This document shows positions 1 to 8,110 of a DNA stretch of 37,896 nucleotides, in pieces; position 1 is the stretch's first letter, and each line of letters starts with the position of its first letter. Source of the stretch: Gemmatimonadota bacterium (lineage in GTDB: Bacteria > Gemmatimonadota > Gemmatimonadetes > Gemmatimonadales > GWC2-71-9). Where the stretch lies: positions 1 to 37,896 of the forward strand of contig JANYKV010000183.1 of assembly GCA_025358055.1 (NCBI GenBank), read 5' to 3'. Position numbers and translations under genes: made by a program. Under the pieces are notes generated by a model that was given only the letters and a program-made list of their open reading frames with translations, was not told the DNA's origin and made no database searches.

Positions 1-897
1 ATCGGTCCAATCGAAACCAGTGTAGGCGACCCATTTCCCGTCGGGCGAAACGACCGGGCTCTCATCGGGCCCTTTCCGAGTGGTGAGCTGCCGAACGGCT
101 CCACTCGCCACATTGACCGCATAGATCTCGGATTCGCGAACGACATGCTCGGCGTCCGGCACCCGAAGACTGGTGACGAGGATCTCTTGTCCCGAGGGTG
201 TCCACGCCGGTTGCGCGTGACTGTATCGGCCCGTAGTGAGCTGCCGCGGCGTGCCACCATCAGCCGAGACGACAAACAGCTGGGCGTAGCCATCGTCGAT
301 GTACCCGACGTGATCCGCGCGATACTGGAGGCGGGTCACTACTTTCGGCGGGGGGTTCCATTTGGCCCCTGCCGGCGGCGTCGGCGCGGCGTTCATCCAC
401 GTCTCTGGGTCGGGTACTGTCATCGTGAAGGCAATCCACTTCCCATCCGGTGACCACGCTAGACTACCCGGGCCGCGATCGAGTCGAGTGATTTGTGAGG
501 TGGCACCCTCAGCATCCATCCAACGCACGAATATTTGGGCCGTTCCGTCATCCGCGGCCTTCACAAATGCGGTTCGACTGCCATCGGGCGACCACATCGC
601 CCCCGCCCCGTCGGCCAGGAATCGGTGATGGCCACCGTCGCTGTTCACGATCCACAGTGCGGACCGCCAGCGATCGTTCATCTTGTCGACCCAGCGGCGG
701 CTGTAGATCACCTGCTTTCCATCCGGTGAAATCTGAGGGCCGGGACCGCCACCGAAGAAATCGAACACATCTTCCCAATTCAGATAGTCCTCGAGGCTCA
801 GCTTGTCACGGGACCCCTGAGCACTGACCGACCCCGAGGCGAGCGCCAAGGCAGTGAAGGCCAAGAGCAGGGTGATGCTTCGAGTGCGACAGATCAT
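1..897 (-). CDS. S9-family (prolyl oligopeptidase-like) peptidase, N-terminal part, cut by window edge
   Basis: The reading frame is open from an ATG at 897 through base 1 (299 codons), so the C-terminal catalytic alpha/beta-hydrolase domain would lie outside the window. Residues 1-27 form a signal peptide ending in SVSAQ. The rest shows repeated WD40-like/TolB-like propeller signatures such as QISPDGKQVIYSRR, MWSPDGSRTAFVK, LAWSPDGKWIAFTM and VVSPDGKWVAYTG. This is the N-terminal gating propeller typical of exported S9 peptidases of the acylaminoacyl- or dipeptidyl-peptidase type. A strong GGAGGGGG ribosome-binding site precedes the ATG. The gene follows the beta-keto acid cleavage gene by 33 bp on the same strand, so co-transcription is likely. 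Because the catalytic domain is not visible, a pure TolB-like propeller protein cannot be excluded. Confidence 0.85.
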   Translation of the reverse strand, partial: MICRTRSITLLLAFTALALASGSVSAQGSRDKLSLEDYLNWEDVFDFFGGGPGPQISPDGKQVIYSRRWVDKMNDRWRSALWIVNSDGGHHRFLADGAGAMWSPDGSRTAFVKAADDGTAQIFVRWMDAEGATSQITRLDRGPGSLAWSPDGKWIAFTMTVPDPETWMNAAPTPPAGAKWNPPPKVVTRLQYRADHVGYIDDGYAQLFVVSADGGTPRQLTTGRYSHAQPAWTPSGQEILVTSLRVPDAEHVVRESEIYAVNVASGAVRQLTTRKGPDESPVVSPDGKWVAYTGFDWTD

Positions 898-930
898 GGG
901 ATCCCCCTCCAGGCTTGATGGCCTAGGCCG

Positions 931-1896
931 TTAGTACCGAGTCGGAGTCGCAGACAGCCCCAACATTTCGCGCGCTTGGGCCGGGGTGGCCACTTCACGA
1001 TTCAGCTCGTGCGCGATGCGAGCGGTTCGCTCAACCAATTGCGCATTGCTCTTCGCTTTCTCCCCACGCTTGAAGTACACGTTGTCTTCAAGGCCGACGC
1101 GGACGTGGCCGCCGAGAAGAATCGCGAAGGTCGTCATCGGAAGCTGATGCGGCCCGATCCCCGACGTAAGCCAAAGGGTATCCTCCGGCATTTCCCGGAG
1201 CAGATGCACGACGTTTTCAAAGGTCGCTTGGCTCGAGGTCTGGTACCCCATGACGGTCTGAATCCAGTAGGGCTTGTCGATGAGTCCCTGTTTCAACAGG
1301 TCGTGCATAACCCACGGGCCGCCGCTGTGGTACGTCTCCATCTCCGGCTTCACACCGTACTTCTTCATCTCGGCAGCGAAACGGCTGACGAGACCATAGG
1401 TGAACGGGAGACACTCATCGTACTCCATCATCGGCCGCGGGAATGGCAGGGGTGGCTTCCGCTCCGCGATCCGGAACTTGCTCATGTCCGGCGTCAGGTT
1501 GAGCGACGCCACCTCCGGGCGAGCCGGCAAGCACTGGAGCCGCTCCTCCATAGTCATGTCGGGCCCGCCGCCGGTGGTGTTGTTGATGATGATGTCCGGG
1601 CAGCGTTCGCGAATCTGCTTGTTGACCTCATGCCAGATCTCGGTCCGGGTGGCCGGCCGAGTGAAGTCCTTGGGATCGCGGGCGTGCACGTGCACCATCG
1701 TGGCACCGGCCCGATACGCGCCGGCGACCGATTCCGCGATTTCATCGGCGGTTTCGGGAAGGTTGTCGTTACTCTCTTTCCCCTGGATTCCGCCATTGCA
1801 GGCGCAGACGATGATGACGGGAGGCATTTTGCCCACCCGTTCCAAGTACTCGTAAGTATCCGCGTAGCGCCAGAGTTGTTTGAATTGCGAACTCAT
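931..1896 (-). CDS. Beta-keto acid cleavage enzyme (BKACE, DUF849 family)
   Basis: A 321-residue cytoplasmic protein with no signal peptide. Family members condense a beta-keto acid with acetyl-CoA and release acetoacetate plus a new CoA ester; the founding activity is 3-keto-5-aminohexanoate cleavage in lysine fermentation. Visible family marks are an N-terminal CNGG segment (33-36), the metal-binding H69-V-H71-ARDP motif and the NNTTGGG loop. The length is normal for the family. The ATG at 1896 has GGAG seven bases upstream. It sits between a DUF885 peptidase gene (74 bp upstream) and an S9 peptidase gene (33 bp downstream), all on the minus strand and opposite a GntR regulator, so it may process a degradation product made by that set. 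The exact substrate cannot be read from sequence. Confidence 0.9.
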   Translation of the reverse strand: MSSQFKQLWRYADTYEYLERVGKMPPVIIVCACNGGIQGKESNDNLPETADEIAESVAGAYRAGATMVHVHARDPKDFTRPATRTEIWHEVNKQIRERCPDIIINNTTGGGPDMTMEERLQCLPARPEVASLNLTPDMSKFRIAERKPPLPFPRPMMEYDECLPFTYGLVSRFAAEMKKYGVKPEMETYHSGGPWVMHDLLKQGLIDKPYWIQTVMGYQTSSQATFENVVHLLREMPEDTLWLTSGIGPHQLPMTTFAILLGGHVRVGLEDNVYFKRGEKAKSNAQLVERTARIAHELNREVATPAQAREMLGLSATPTRY

Positions 1897-1924
1897 GCCG
1901 ATCTCCAGAAGTGGATGGAATAAG

Positions 1925-1995
1925 CGTTCTTGTGGCTAGCCCCAGTCCCCTCTCCCTTTTTCCCTTCTCCCTACTTCCTTCCCCTCTCCTGCTCG
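1925..1995 (-). repeat. Purine tract (on the minus strand) starting at the end of the DUF885 gene
   Basis: On the minus strand this stretch is almost all G and A. It encodes the last residues of the DUF885 protein (EQERGRK), passes the TAG stop at 1971-1973 and continues as GGGAGAAGGGAAAAAGGG into the 74-bp gap before the next gene. Similar GGGGAAAAGGG tracts follow the stop codons at 20051 and 22101, with the purines on the coding strand each time, and another lies at 25397-25460. Confidence 0.6.
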
Positions 1996-3779
1996 ATCCA
2001 CCAATTGACATGACTATCCAGAATCGTCATCGGAATGGATCCGACGCTCAGCACGGCGTCGTGAAAGCGCCGGATATCGAATTTCGCGCCTAGGGCGCGC
2101 TGCGCTCTCTGACGCAGCTCCTCGAATTTTCGGCTCCCCATTCGGTAGCCCAAGGCCTGTCCAGGAATCGCGACCGCGTAGCGCAAGGTTTCGGATTGGA
2201 TTTGGGTTTCGCCTTCGAAAATATGATCACGCATATACTGGGCGGCCTTCTCCCGGCTCCAGCCGAGGTGGTTCATCCCCACGTCCACCACGAGGCGCGT
2301 TGCCAGAAAGAGGGACATCCCGATTCGCCCGGCCCGATCGTACGGATCGCGATACAGCCCCATCTGGATACCCAACAGGGACGCATAGTCTCCCCAGCCC
2401 TCGCTGTACGCATTCTGGAAGCTTTCCCGGCGAAAGGCGGGGAGCGCGGTGTTCTCCAACTGCAGGTTGATTTGAAAGTGATGGCCCGGGAGCAACTCGT
2501 GGTACGTCAGCCCCTCCCCGTTGATCAAATTCCGTTCGGCGAGTTTGGAGCCGTTGAAATAGTAGCGGCCAACCGTATCGGCTCCGCGGGGCTCCTGGTA
2601 GTACCCGAAGGTCATCGAGGGTTCGAGATCGGGAGCCAGGCGACGGACCCCGTAGGAAGCTTTCGGGCGCCGAAGAAAATAGGCGTTGACCTTCGATTCC
2701 ATCTGGTTGGCAAAGCCCGAAAGCCGTAGGCCGATCGCCTCCGGCGTTTTCGGAAAGAAGCGCGCGTCCGTCTTGAGGAAACCCCTGAACGCCTCGAGCG
2801 AACCCGTGAAGCCGACCGCGGACCGGAGGGAGTCCAACGCCTTCATGAGCCGGTCCACTTCCGCCAGGCCGAGGCGGTGGATGGAATCCGGTGAGGCATC
2901 GAGCGTCGTATGCATTCGAGCGAGGTGGCGGTAATACGCATCGCCGTTGGGGTACTGCGAGAGCCCAACGCGATCGCCGGCCGCCGCGCGATAGGGGCCG
3001 TCGACAAACTGAATGAGTTGTTCGATGCCTGGGTTCAATGCCCGAGCAATCCGGTCGCCGGCCGCCACCTGGAAGGCGGTTCGATCCTTGGCCGTAAGGA
3101 GCCCTAACCGCGAAGAGTCGACGGCAAACGGGCTGGTGCCCGAGCCGGGCAGCATGGTGCGCAAATAGGCGACATCCTGAGCGATCTCCGCCTTCGGCAA
3201 CACAATTCCGCGCTTGAGTTGTTCTTTGAGCTTCGTCTCCATATCGGAAACGAGCCGGGCCATCTCACTCAATAGAGCGAGGTAGCCTTCGGTGCCGCCG
3301 CCAGGCGTGAATCCGTAGGTGGCGAACACCTGACGAACGGTTTGAAGGAAGGACGTATACGGTGGCAGCTCGTTCGTGAGCCAGTAGAACGGGACACCTT
3401 CCAGAATGCCACGGGCTTCCCAACGCAGTACGTCGCGGGAAATAATCTCCTCGTGGGATAAATTGCCCGAGGGGATCGCATCCAAGCGACTCAGCAATGA
3501 AACCGCGTAAACCGAATCCTTGACCGCTTGCGCCCGACTCACATCCGGCAACCGAAGGATCGGCAAGCCGTGACGCATCCGAACGCTGAGATTCTCGGCG
3601 AGCTCGTGCTGCCAGTGAGCATCGATCAGGCGCTTCAACTGAGCCGAACCGACCTCTTGGGCGGAGAGGAACGCCGGCGCAAGCCCGAGGAGACCGGAAA
3701 AGCATCCGAGAACGATCCGACGGCAAGCCAGCCGACGAAGGCCCACCGCTTGGGGAGCGACAACCCGTTCAGAGGTCAT
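1971..3779 (-). CDS. DUF885-family exported metallopeptidase-like protein
   Basis: A 602-residue protein with an N-terminal signal region of about 40 residues ending near FLSAQEV. The DUF885 hallmark is present: YHELLPGHHFQ with H427-E428 and H433-H434, followed by YSEGWGDYAS, which together are the presumed metal-binding and catalytic residues. DUF885 proteins are usually annotated as uncharacterised secreted peptidases or carboxypeptidases. The open frame extends far upstream to 4676, but that part is antisense to the GntR gene. I therefore place the start at the ATG at 3779, directly before the signal peptide, with GGAG about eight bases upstream. It is divergent from the GntR regulator and heads a minus-strand set with the cleavage enzyme and the S9 peptidase. 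The enzymatic substrate is unknown. Confidence 0.85.
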   Translation of the reverse strand: MTSERVVAPQAVGLRRLACRRIVLGCFSGLLGLAPAFLSAQEVGSAQLKRLIDAHWQHELAENLSVRMRHGLPILRLPDVSRAQAVKDSVYAVSLLSRLDAIPSGNLSHEEIISRDVLRWEARGILEGVPFYWLTNELPPYTSFLQTVRQVFATYGFTPGGGTEGYLALLSEMARLVSDMETKLKEQLKRGIVLPKAEIAQDVAYLRTMLPGSGTSPFAVDSSRLGLLTAKDRTAFQVAAGDRIARALNPGIEQLIQFVDGPYRAAAGDRVGLSQYPNGDAYYRHLARMHTTLDASPDSIHRLGLAEVDRLMKALDSLRSAVGFTGSLEAFRGFLKTDARFFPKTPEAIGLRLSGFANQMESKVNAYFLRRPKASYGVRRLAPDLEPSMTFGYYQEPRGADTVGRYYFNGSKLAERNLINGEGLTYHELLPGHHFQINLQLENTALPAFRRESFQNAYSEGWGDYASLLGIQMGLYRDPYDRAGRIGMSLFLATRLVVDVGMNHLGWSREKAAQYMRDHIFEGETQIQSETLRYAVAIPGQALGYRMGSRKFEELRQRAQRALGAKFDIRRFHDAVLSVGSIPMTILDSHVNWWIEQERGRK

Positions 3780-3870
3780 GGGGACTCCGATCCCGCCCGG
3801 GAGGTGGTGAGCACTGCGTATTGGCGCGAGGGAAATAGGCGGGATAGCATCTCGCTCCGAAGTCTGTACA

Positions 3871-3880
3871 TTGTCGACAA
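3871..3880. promoter_or_regulatory. Candidate GntR operator palindrome
   Basis: TTGTCGACAA is a perfect 10-bp palindrome in the 162-bp region between the divergent DUF885 and GntR starts. Its T-x-GT-x-AC-x-A pattern is what FadR/FCD-type GntR regulators usually recognise. The role is inferred from position and pattern only. If correct, it would let the regulator control both itself and the peptidase set. Confidence 0.5.
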
Positions 3881-3941
3881 GATAGCTTACGGCGAGGCCC
3901 CGCTGCCCGCAAGCGACCCCAACACCCTCGGGAGGCGAACG

Positions 3942-4640
3942 GTGACGACCCATGATTGGCCGGGAATATCGAACGCCACGCTCTCCGACCGCGTGTACCA
4001 GGCGATTCGGGACAACATTGTCAAAGGTCGACCGCCGGCCGGCGAGTTCGTGCGAGAGGTCGATGTGAGTACTGCGCTCGGGGTCAGCCGCACGCCGGTC
4101 CGCGAGGCCCTGGCGCGTCTGGCCCGAGACGGCTTCGTCGAGAAGATTCCGCGCCGTGGCTTTCGGGTCCCCGAAGAATCCCTCGATCGCTTGCTCGAGC
4201 TCTATCCCATCGTCTCCGCACTGGAAGTCCTGGCCGGCGAATCGGCCTTCCCGAGAATCGGTCCGGAAGGGATTGCTCAGCTTCGGGGGATCAACCTCGA
4301 GTGCATCCACGCGGCGGAACGGAAAGAGGTGCGCGCCACAATCGAGGCAAACCACCACTTTCACCACGTTCTTTCGGAGCAATGCGGCAATGCCCGGCTC
4401 TGCGATTTGCTCGACGAACTTCGGGCGCAGATGGTTCGGTTGGAAATCTGGTCGGCCACCCATCCAGCTCACAACGCGGAAGCTGTGAGCCAGCACGAGG
4501 AAATCCTCCTCGCGATCGAACGGCGGGACTATCCTCAGGCGCTTGGCATACTGAAGACGAACCGGCTCCAGACCTACAGTGCTTTCACCCAGGAGTTGCC
4601 TCAGCGCACGGCGAAAGGCACCCGGAGTTCTCGCGGCTGA
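3942..4640 (+). CDS. GntR-family transcriptional regulator with FCD domain
   Basis: A 232-residue regulator. Residues 13-75 are a winged helix-turn-helix containing the family signature SRTPVREALARLARDGFV and the wing RRGFRVPE. Residues 85-225 are an all-helical FCD ligand-binding domain with the usual metal-site histidines in NHHFHHVL and SQHEEIL. Members normally sense a small carboxylic acid. The frame is open upstream to 3528, but that section is antisense to the DUF885 gene. GTG at 3942 is the best start: GGAGG ends six bases before it and the protein then has family length. It is divergent from the DUF885, cleavage-enzyme and S9 genes with a palindromic candidate operator between them, so it most likely controls that set. 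Confidence 0.9.
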   Translation: MTTHDWPGISNATLSDRVYQAIRDNIVKGRPPAGEFVREVDVSTALGVSRTPVREALARLARDGFVEKIPRRGFRVPEESLDRLLELYPIVSALEVLAGESAFPRIGPEGIAQLRGINLECIHAAERKEVRATIEANHHFHHVLSEQCGNARLCDLLDELRAQMVRLEIWSATHPAHNAEAVSQHEEILLAIERRDYPQALGILKTNRLQTYSAFTQELPQRTAKGTRSSRG

Positions 4641-4793
4641 AGCCGCGCCTCGGCCACCGGCCCCTGAGCCTCCCAAGCTGTCATTCCGAGACTGCCCAGC
4701 GACCGAGGAATCTCAAGCTCAAAACGAAACGCCACGGCCTGCTTCCGCCGGGGGCTGAAGCCCCCACTCGGCTAACGGCTCCTTGAAGGAGCC
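4632..4793. repeat. Cluster of short perfect hairpins with differing stems
   Basis: The 269-bp gap between the GntR gene and the DadA-like gene contains no reading frame I believe. It contains three perfect stem-loops: CGCGGCTGAAGCCGCG (4632-4647), GGGGGCTGAAGCCCCC (4750-4765) and GGCTCCTTGAAGGAGCC (4777-4793). The first and second have different stem sequences but the same GCT-GA-AGC core, and each is followed by a CTCGGC spacer. A half-copy of the TGTCATTCCGAG element (4679-4717) lies between the first and second hairpins. Related hairpins occur in five other intergenic regions. Confidence 0.75.
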
Positions 4794-4798
4794 CTGGC

Positions 4799-4893
4799 TG
4801 TCATTCCGAGGCCGCGCAGCGACCGAGGAATCTCAAGCCCAACGGATCTCGCTCAGGCGGGACTTGGGATCCCTCGCTAGGCTCGGGATGACA
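4799..4893. repeat. Palindromic TGTCATTCCGAG element, about 95 bp
   Basis: The left arm begins TGTCATTCCGAG and continues with AGCGACCGAGGAATCTCAAG. The right arm mirrors it as CTTGGGATCCCTCGCT and ends CTCGGGATGACA, so the whole unit can fold into one long imperfect hairpin. The left arm alone is repeated at 4679-4717. A sister subtype (CATTGCGAG with GGGGTCGAAGCAATCTG) is seen as a full hairpin at 28060-28158 and as a left half at 20098-20140. There is no coding capacity, which suggests a mobile-element-derived or structural extragenic repeat. Confidence 0.75.
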
Positions 4894-4909
4894 ATCGCCG
4901 GAGACAAAC

Positions 4910-6151
4910 TTACAGAAATCGGCCGGCGGCGAACGGCGCGATATCCAGCGAGGCGGTTCCCAGCGTCACCAGGTCGGCGATGACTTCCGCGGTCGACGGT
5001 GCGAGAGTGATGCCCAACATCGCGTGACCCGACGCTACATATACGTTCCCCACGTCCCGCAAGCGGCCGATGATCGGGAGACCGTCCGGAGTGAGCGGCC
5101 GCATGCCGACCCACTCCTCCCCGGCATCCCGAGGAAACGCCTGCCGAAAGTATCGATCAATACCGCGCCGCAATCCGATCATGCGTCGCGGATCCAGGCG
5201 AAGATTGATCCCGGAAAGCTCCATCGTGCCGGCGAACCGGAGGGCGCCATCGAACGGTGATACCCCGATTTTCGCGTCACCGAGATAGAGCGGACGACCG
5301 AGTGTGATCGAGGGTTGTGAGATCGTCAGACTGTAGCCTTTGCCGGCCTGCATCGGGAGTTTCACACCGAGCATCTGGGTAAGCAGGCCCGTCCACGAAC
5401 CGGCCGCGACGACGAAGCGATCGGCGGTTATGCTTCCCCGTGACGTGCGGATCCCCAGCACTTGGCCTCCGTCACGGTCCCAGCCCGTCACCGCCACACC
5501 GCTCTGCACCTCCACCCCAAGGGCTTCGAGGCGGCTCAGTAACCCAGCGCTGAATGTCTCGGGTCGGACATGGTATTCGCCGGCCACTAAGAACCCGCCA
5601 ACCACCCGTTCTGAGAGGGAGGGTTCCATCCTCCGCGCACCAGCGCCATCAAGGATTTCCGGCGTCGTGTAACCGAACTGACGGAGCAACGCGAATTCGG
5701 CGTGGGTTGCCCGGAGCTTCGCCGGATCGAGGAAGATAAAAAGCAGACCTTCCCGATGGAGCTCGCAGCCGACCCCTTCGCGTTGCCATTCATCCCACAG
5801 CCGCATTGTGTTGTGATTCAGCGCAGCGACGGCGGCGAGGCCCCGCATGTAATCGGATTCAGTGCAGTGCCGCCAGAACTGCCATAGCCACGGTGCCATA
5901 CGCGGCACCGCCAGTGGATCGATGAACAGTGGGCTCTCTGCGCTGAGCATCCACCGCAGCGATTGCCCTACCAATCCAGGAGCGGGGATGGGCGCGGAGA
6001 GGGATGGGGTGATCCAGCCGGCGTTGCCCTTCGAGCAAGCCTGTCCGGGAGCATCCCGGTCCACCACGATGACGTCTTCGCCCCGCTTCCGGAGCGCGTA
6101 GGCGCACGCCAGGCCAACGGCGCCGGCACCAACGATGACAGTCCGTGGCAT
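4910..6151 (-). CDS. DadA-like FAD-dependent D-amino-acid dehydrogenase
   Basis: A 413-residue DAO-family flavoprotein. The N-terminus has the dinucleotide-binding G8-x-G10-x-x-G13 motif and the acidic end of beta-2 (VVDRD). These are followed by SKGNAGWITPS (40-50), characteristic of the DadA subgroup. The C-terminus carries RPLTPDGLPIIG and a GHAMLGITLAPSTAEVIADL segment, the family's FAD-contacting end. The reaction would be oxidative deamination of D-amino acids to 2-oxo acids plus ammonia, with electrons passed to the respiratory chain. There is no signal peptide; the family works at the inner face of the membrane. The gene is 41 bp downstream of a serine hydrolase on the same strand, so the pair may act on D-amino-acid-containing peptides (inference). 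Confidence 0.88.
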   Translation of the reverse strand: MPRTVIVGAGAVGLACAYALRKRGEDVIVVDRDAPGQACSKGNAGWITPSLSAPIPAPGLVGQSLRWMLSAESPLFIDPLAVPRMAPWLWQFWRHCTESDYMRGLAAVAALNHNTMRLWDEWQREGVGCELHREGLLFIFLDPAKLRATHAEFALLRQFGYTTPEILDGAGARRMEPSLSERVVGGFLVAGEYHVRPETFSAGLLSRLEALGVEVQSGVAVTGWDRDGGQVLGIRTSRGSITADRFVVAAGSWTGLLTQMLGVKLPMQAGKGYSLTISQPSITLGRPLYLGDAKIGVSPFDGALRFAGTMELSGINLRLDPRRMIGLRRGIDRYFRQAFPRDAGEEWVGMRPLTPDGLPIIGRLRDVGNVYVASGHAMLGITLAPSTAEVIADLVTLGTASLDIAPFAAGRFL

Positions 6152-6192
6152 TCAGCTAGTCCCGTTTCGGCAGGCGGCCCTTAGGCGGATAT

Positions 6193-7866
6193 TCACTTTT
6201 TCACGAACTGAATGTTGCGAGAACGTGCCGCATCGAGGTTGATTCGTACCACCGCGTTTCCTTTTCCTCGGCCGAACGTCAAGCGTCGGCCCTGGGCGCC
6301 AAAGGTGTCGGTGCGGAGCGGCTGCAGAGGAGCGCTGTACTCGGAGCCGGCGGACAGGACCAAATTCCCTGCTTGGACCTTCAGGTGGTAGGTCGCATCG
6401 AGTTCCTCGCTATAGTAATCGCCGGCGTACGACGCTAGGACCTCCGCGGTGAGTACGGGCGCCGACGGCAGCCGGTCACCCTTGAGGGGGTCGCCGCCAA
6501 AGCTGATGGTCGCCGCGGTGGCGTCCGCATCGCCTGAGCGAACGAAGGTGAGATCCGCATCGAGGCCCGTGATGTGAAAATGATTAGGGCCTACCGGCAC
6601 GAGGGCCAGGGCGGGAGATCCAAATGCGGAGCCCTGCAACTGTCCATCCTTGACCGTAATCACCAGCAGCGCGCCAGGGGCAATTTCATATCGGCCCACC
6701 AGATGCGTCAGTTGTGCGGGGTCCAGAGCGGACGGTGCGCCGGCGCTCGCGGCCGCCGTGGGTTTCGGGGCTAACTTATCGCCCAAAAACACCTCGGCCA
6801 CCTGGAAGATGTAGCCGTCGGGATTGATGCCGTACTCGTTGCACAGCGCCGCGACCGAAAAATGCTGGTCCGGAAATCGAATGAACCCGGCACGAAAGCC
6901 CAAGAACGACCCGCCATGAGTCACGATTGGCACACCACGGTGCTTTTGGGGCTGGAGGCCAAACGCATAGGTAAGCGGTCGCCCGTCATTGTACTTGCCA
7001 GGGGTCGTCACCAAATCGATCAGCGCTTGCCCCCGAGTGCCCAATCGATTGTGATAGAAATTGGCGTCCCACTTGACGAGGTCTTCGATCGTGGTGAGAA
7101 GGCCACCGTCACCAACGAGCGCAAACGAAGTGCGAATGGTCTCGAAGCCCATTGCGGAGCGCTGGTATCCCTCGGCCCGCCCCGGAACGACCATTCCTCC
7201 ATCGTCGTGAAAGTGCGTATGGGCCATGCCGAGCGGCTGGAAGATGTGCTCGTCGGCATACTGGCGCAGTGACTTTCCGCTGGCTCGTTTGACGACTTGG
7301 GACAACAGGAAATAGCCCGAGTTGCTGTAAGACCATTCGGAACCGGGGACAAAGTCGAGCGCCTTCTGCCGCGTGATCAAGTCCAATCCATCGGGCACGA
7401 GAATCGGAACCGCGGAGGACCGGCCGGAGAGTTGCCAGAGCCCAAGGTAGTCGCGGATGCCGCTGGTGTGGTGAACGAGGTGCCGGATGGTGACCGCATC
7501 CGCATAGGCGGGCAACTCCGGAATATATTTCCGGACCGGATCGTCCAGCGCAATTTTTCCCTCCTCGGCGAGCAGCGCAATACTCATCGCGGTGAACTGC
7601 TTGGAAGTGGAGGCGATGTAGAACACGGTCTGCGGCGTGATCGGCATCCCATGCTCGAGGCTTCCCATTCCATACCCTTTGGCGTAAACGAGCGCATCGT
7701 TCTGCATGACGCCAAGAGCGCACCCGGGCGAGTCCGTATGATTCCATTCGGCGAAGACCGAGTCGATCCGTTGGGCTCGGGTCGCATCGACCGGACCCTG
7801 GGATTGAACGACACCGGCCATGCCGGTCAGAAGCCCGAGAGTAGAAAGGGCGGACCGTGCGCTCAT
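6193..7866 (-). CDS. Exported serine beta-lactamase-fold hydrolase (S12/CubicO type) with C-terminal beta domain
   Basis: A 557-residue protein. A signal peptide ends near VVQSQG (residues 20-24), followed by a penicillin-binding/beta-lactamase-fold domain. That domain has the SxxK motif S86-T-S-K89, the YxN motif Y180-S-N182 and the third-strand H317-G-G. The 170-residue C-terminal part (from about 380) is a beta-rich domain of the kind found in D-aminopeptidases and CubicO proteins. Families with this layout include D-aminopeptidases, D-esterases and peptide hydrolases; a true beta-lactamase role is unlikely. GAGG precedes the ATG by six bases. It is divergent from the tandem serine hydrolases and lies upstream of the DadA-like gene on the same strand (41 bp), which makes a D-amino-acid-releasing role plausible but unproven. 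Confidence 0.88.
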   Translation of the reverse strand: MSARSALSTLGLLTGMAGVVQSQGPVDATRAQRIDSVFAEWNHTDSPGCALGVMQNDALVYAKGYGMGSLEHGMPITPQTVFYIASTSKQFTAMSIALLAEEGKIALDDPVRKYIPELPAYADAVTIRHLVHHTSGIRDYLGLWQLSGRSSAVPILVPDGLDLITRQKALDFVPGSEWSYSNSGYFLLSQVVKRASGKSLRQYADEHIFQPLGMAHTHFHDDGGMVVPGRAEGYQRSAMGFETIRTSFALVGDGGLLTTIEDLVKWDANFYHNRLGTRGQALIDLVTTPGKYNDGRPLTYAFGLQPQKHRGVPIVTHGGSFLGFRAGFIRFPDQHFSVAALCNEYGINPDGYIFQVAEVFLGDKLAPKPTAAASAGAPSALDPAQLTHLVGRYEIAPGALLVITVKDGQLQGSAFGSPALALVPVGPNHFHITGLDADLTFVRSGDADATAATISFGGDPLKGDRLPSAPVLTAEVLASYAGDYYSEELDATYHLKVQAGNLVLSAGSEYSAPLQPLRTDTFGAQGRRLTFGRGKGNAVVRINLDAARSRNIQFVKK

Positions 7867-7978
7867 TGCTGCCTCAGTGGTAGGGGACGACGGAGTGTAT
7901 ACAATACCGTCTTTTGGCGATAGGATACAGACCGGGCCGGGTTTGGCGTTCTTGCGGGTGAATCCGCGGCTCGGCCGG

Positions 7979-8110
7979 AGTCGCTAAAGCGACTTTGACT
8001 CCTTGCGGCGAAACGATCATTGCTAGGGAGAGCCTCCGTGATACCTCAACAACCCGGCCTCTATCGGATAGCTCCCGTGAGCTACGCCAACCGCAAATCG
8101 CTTCAGCGAT
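7979..8110. repeat. Short hairpin cluster upstream of and overlapping the serine-hydrolase leader
   Basis: Three perfect hairpins lie here: AGTCGCTAAAGCGACT (7979-7994), TAGCTCCCGTGAGCTA (8069-8084) and ATCGCTTCAGCGAT (8097-8110). Their stems differ in sequence but share the GCT/AGC core seen in the 4.6-kb and 28-kb clusters. They occupy the divergent region between two serine-hydrolase genes and run into the possible N-terminal leader of the second. This casts doubt on the upstream start codons of that gene. Confidence 0.7.

Noticed and set aside
976..1923. 315-codon open frame on the plus strand
   Set aside because: It is exactly antisense to the beta-keto acid cleavage gene, has no domain character and is rich in Arg, His and Val, as expected for a shadow frame in GC-rich DNA.
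3780..4676. Upstream extension of the DUF885 frame to about 900 residues
   Set aside because: The extra 299 codons are antisense to the GntR regulator and precede a proper signal peptide, so the gene starts at 3779.
4632..4893. CRISPR array in the repeat cluster
   Set aside because: Repeats are palindromic and irregularly spaced, with no uniform repeat-spacer alternation and no cas genes nearby.
7867..7930. GTATAC palindrome and TATACA-like -10 box upstream of the 6193-7866 gene
   Set aside because: There is no convincing -35 partner at the right distance and a single short match is expected by chance; not reported as a promoter.
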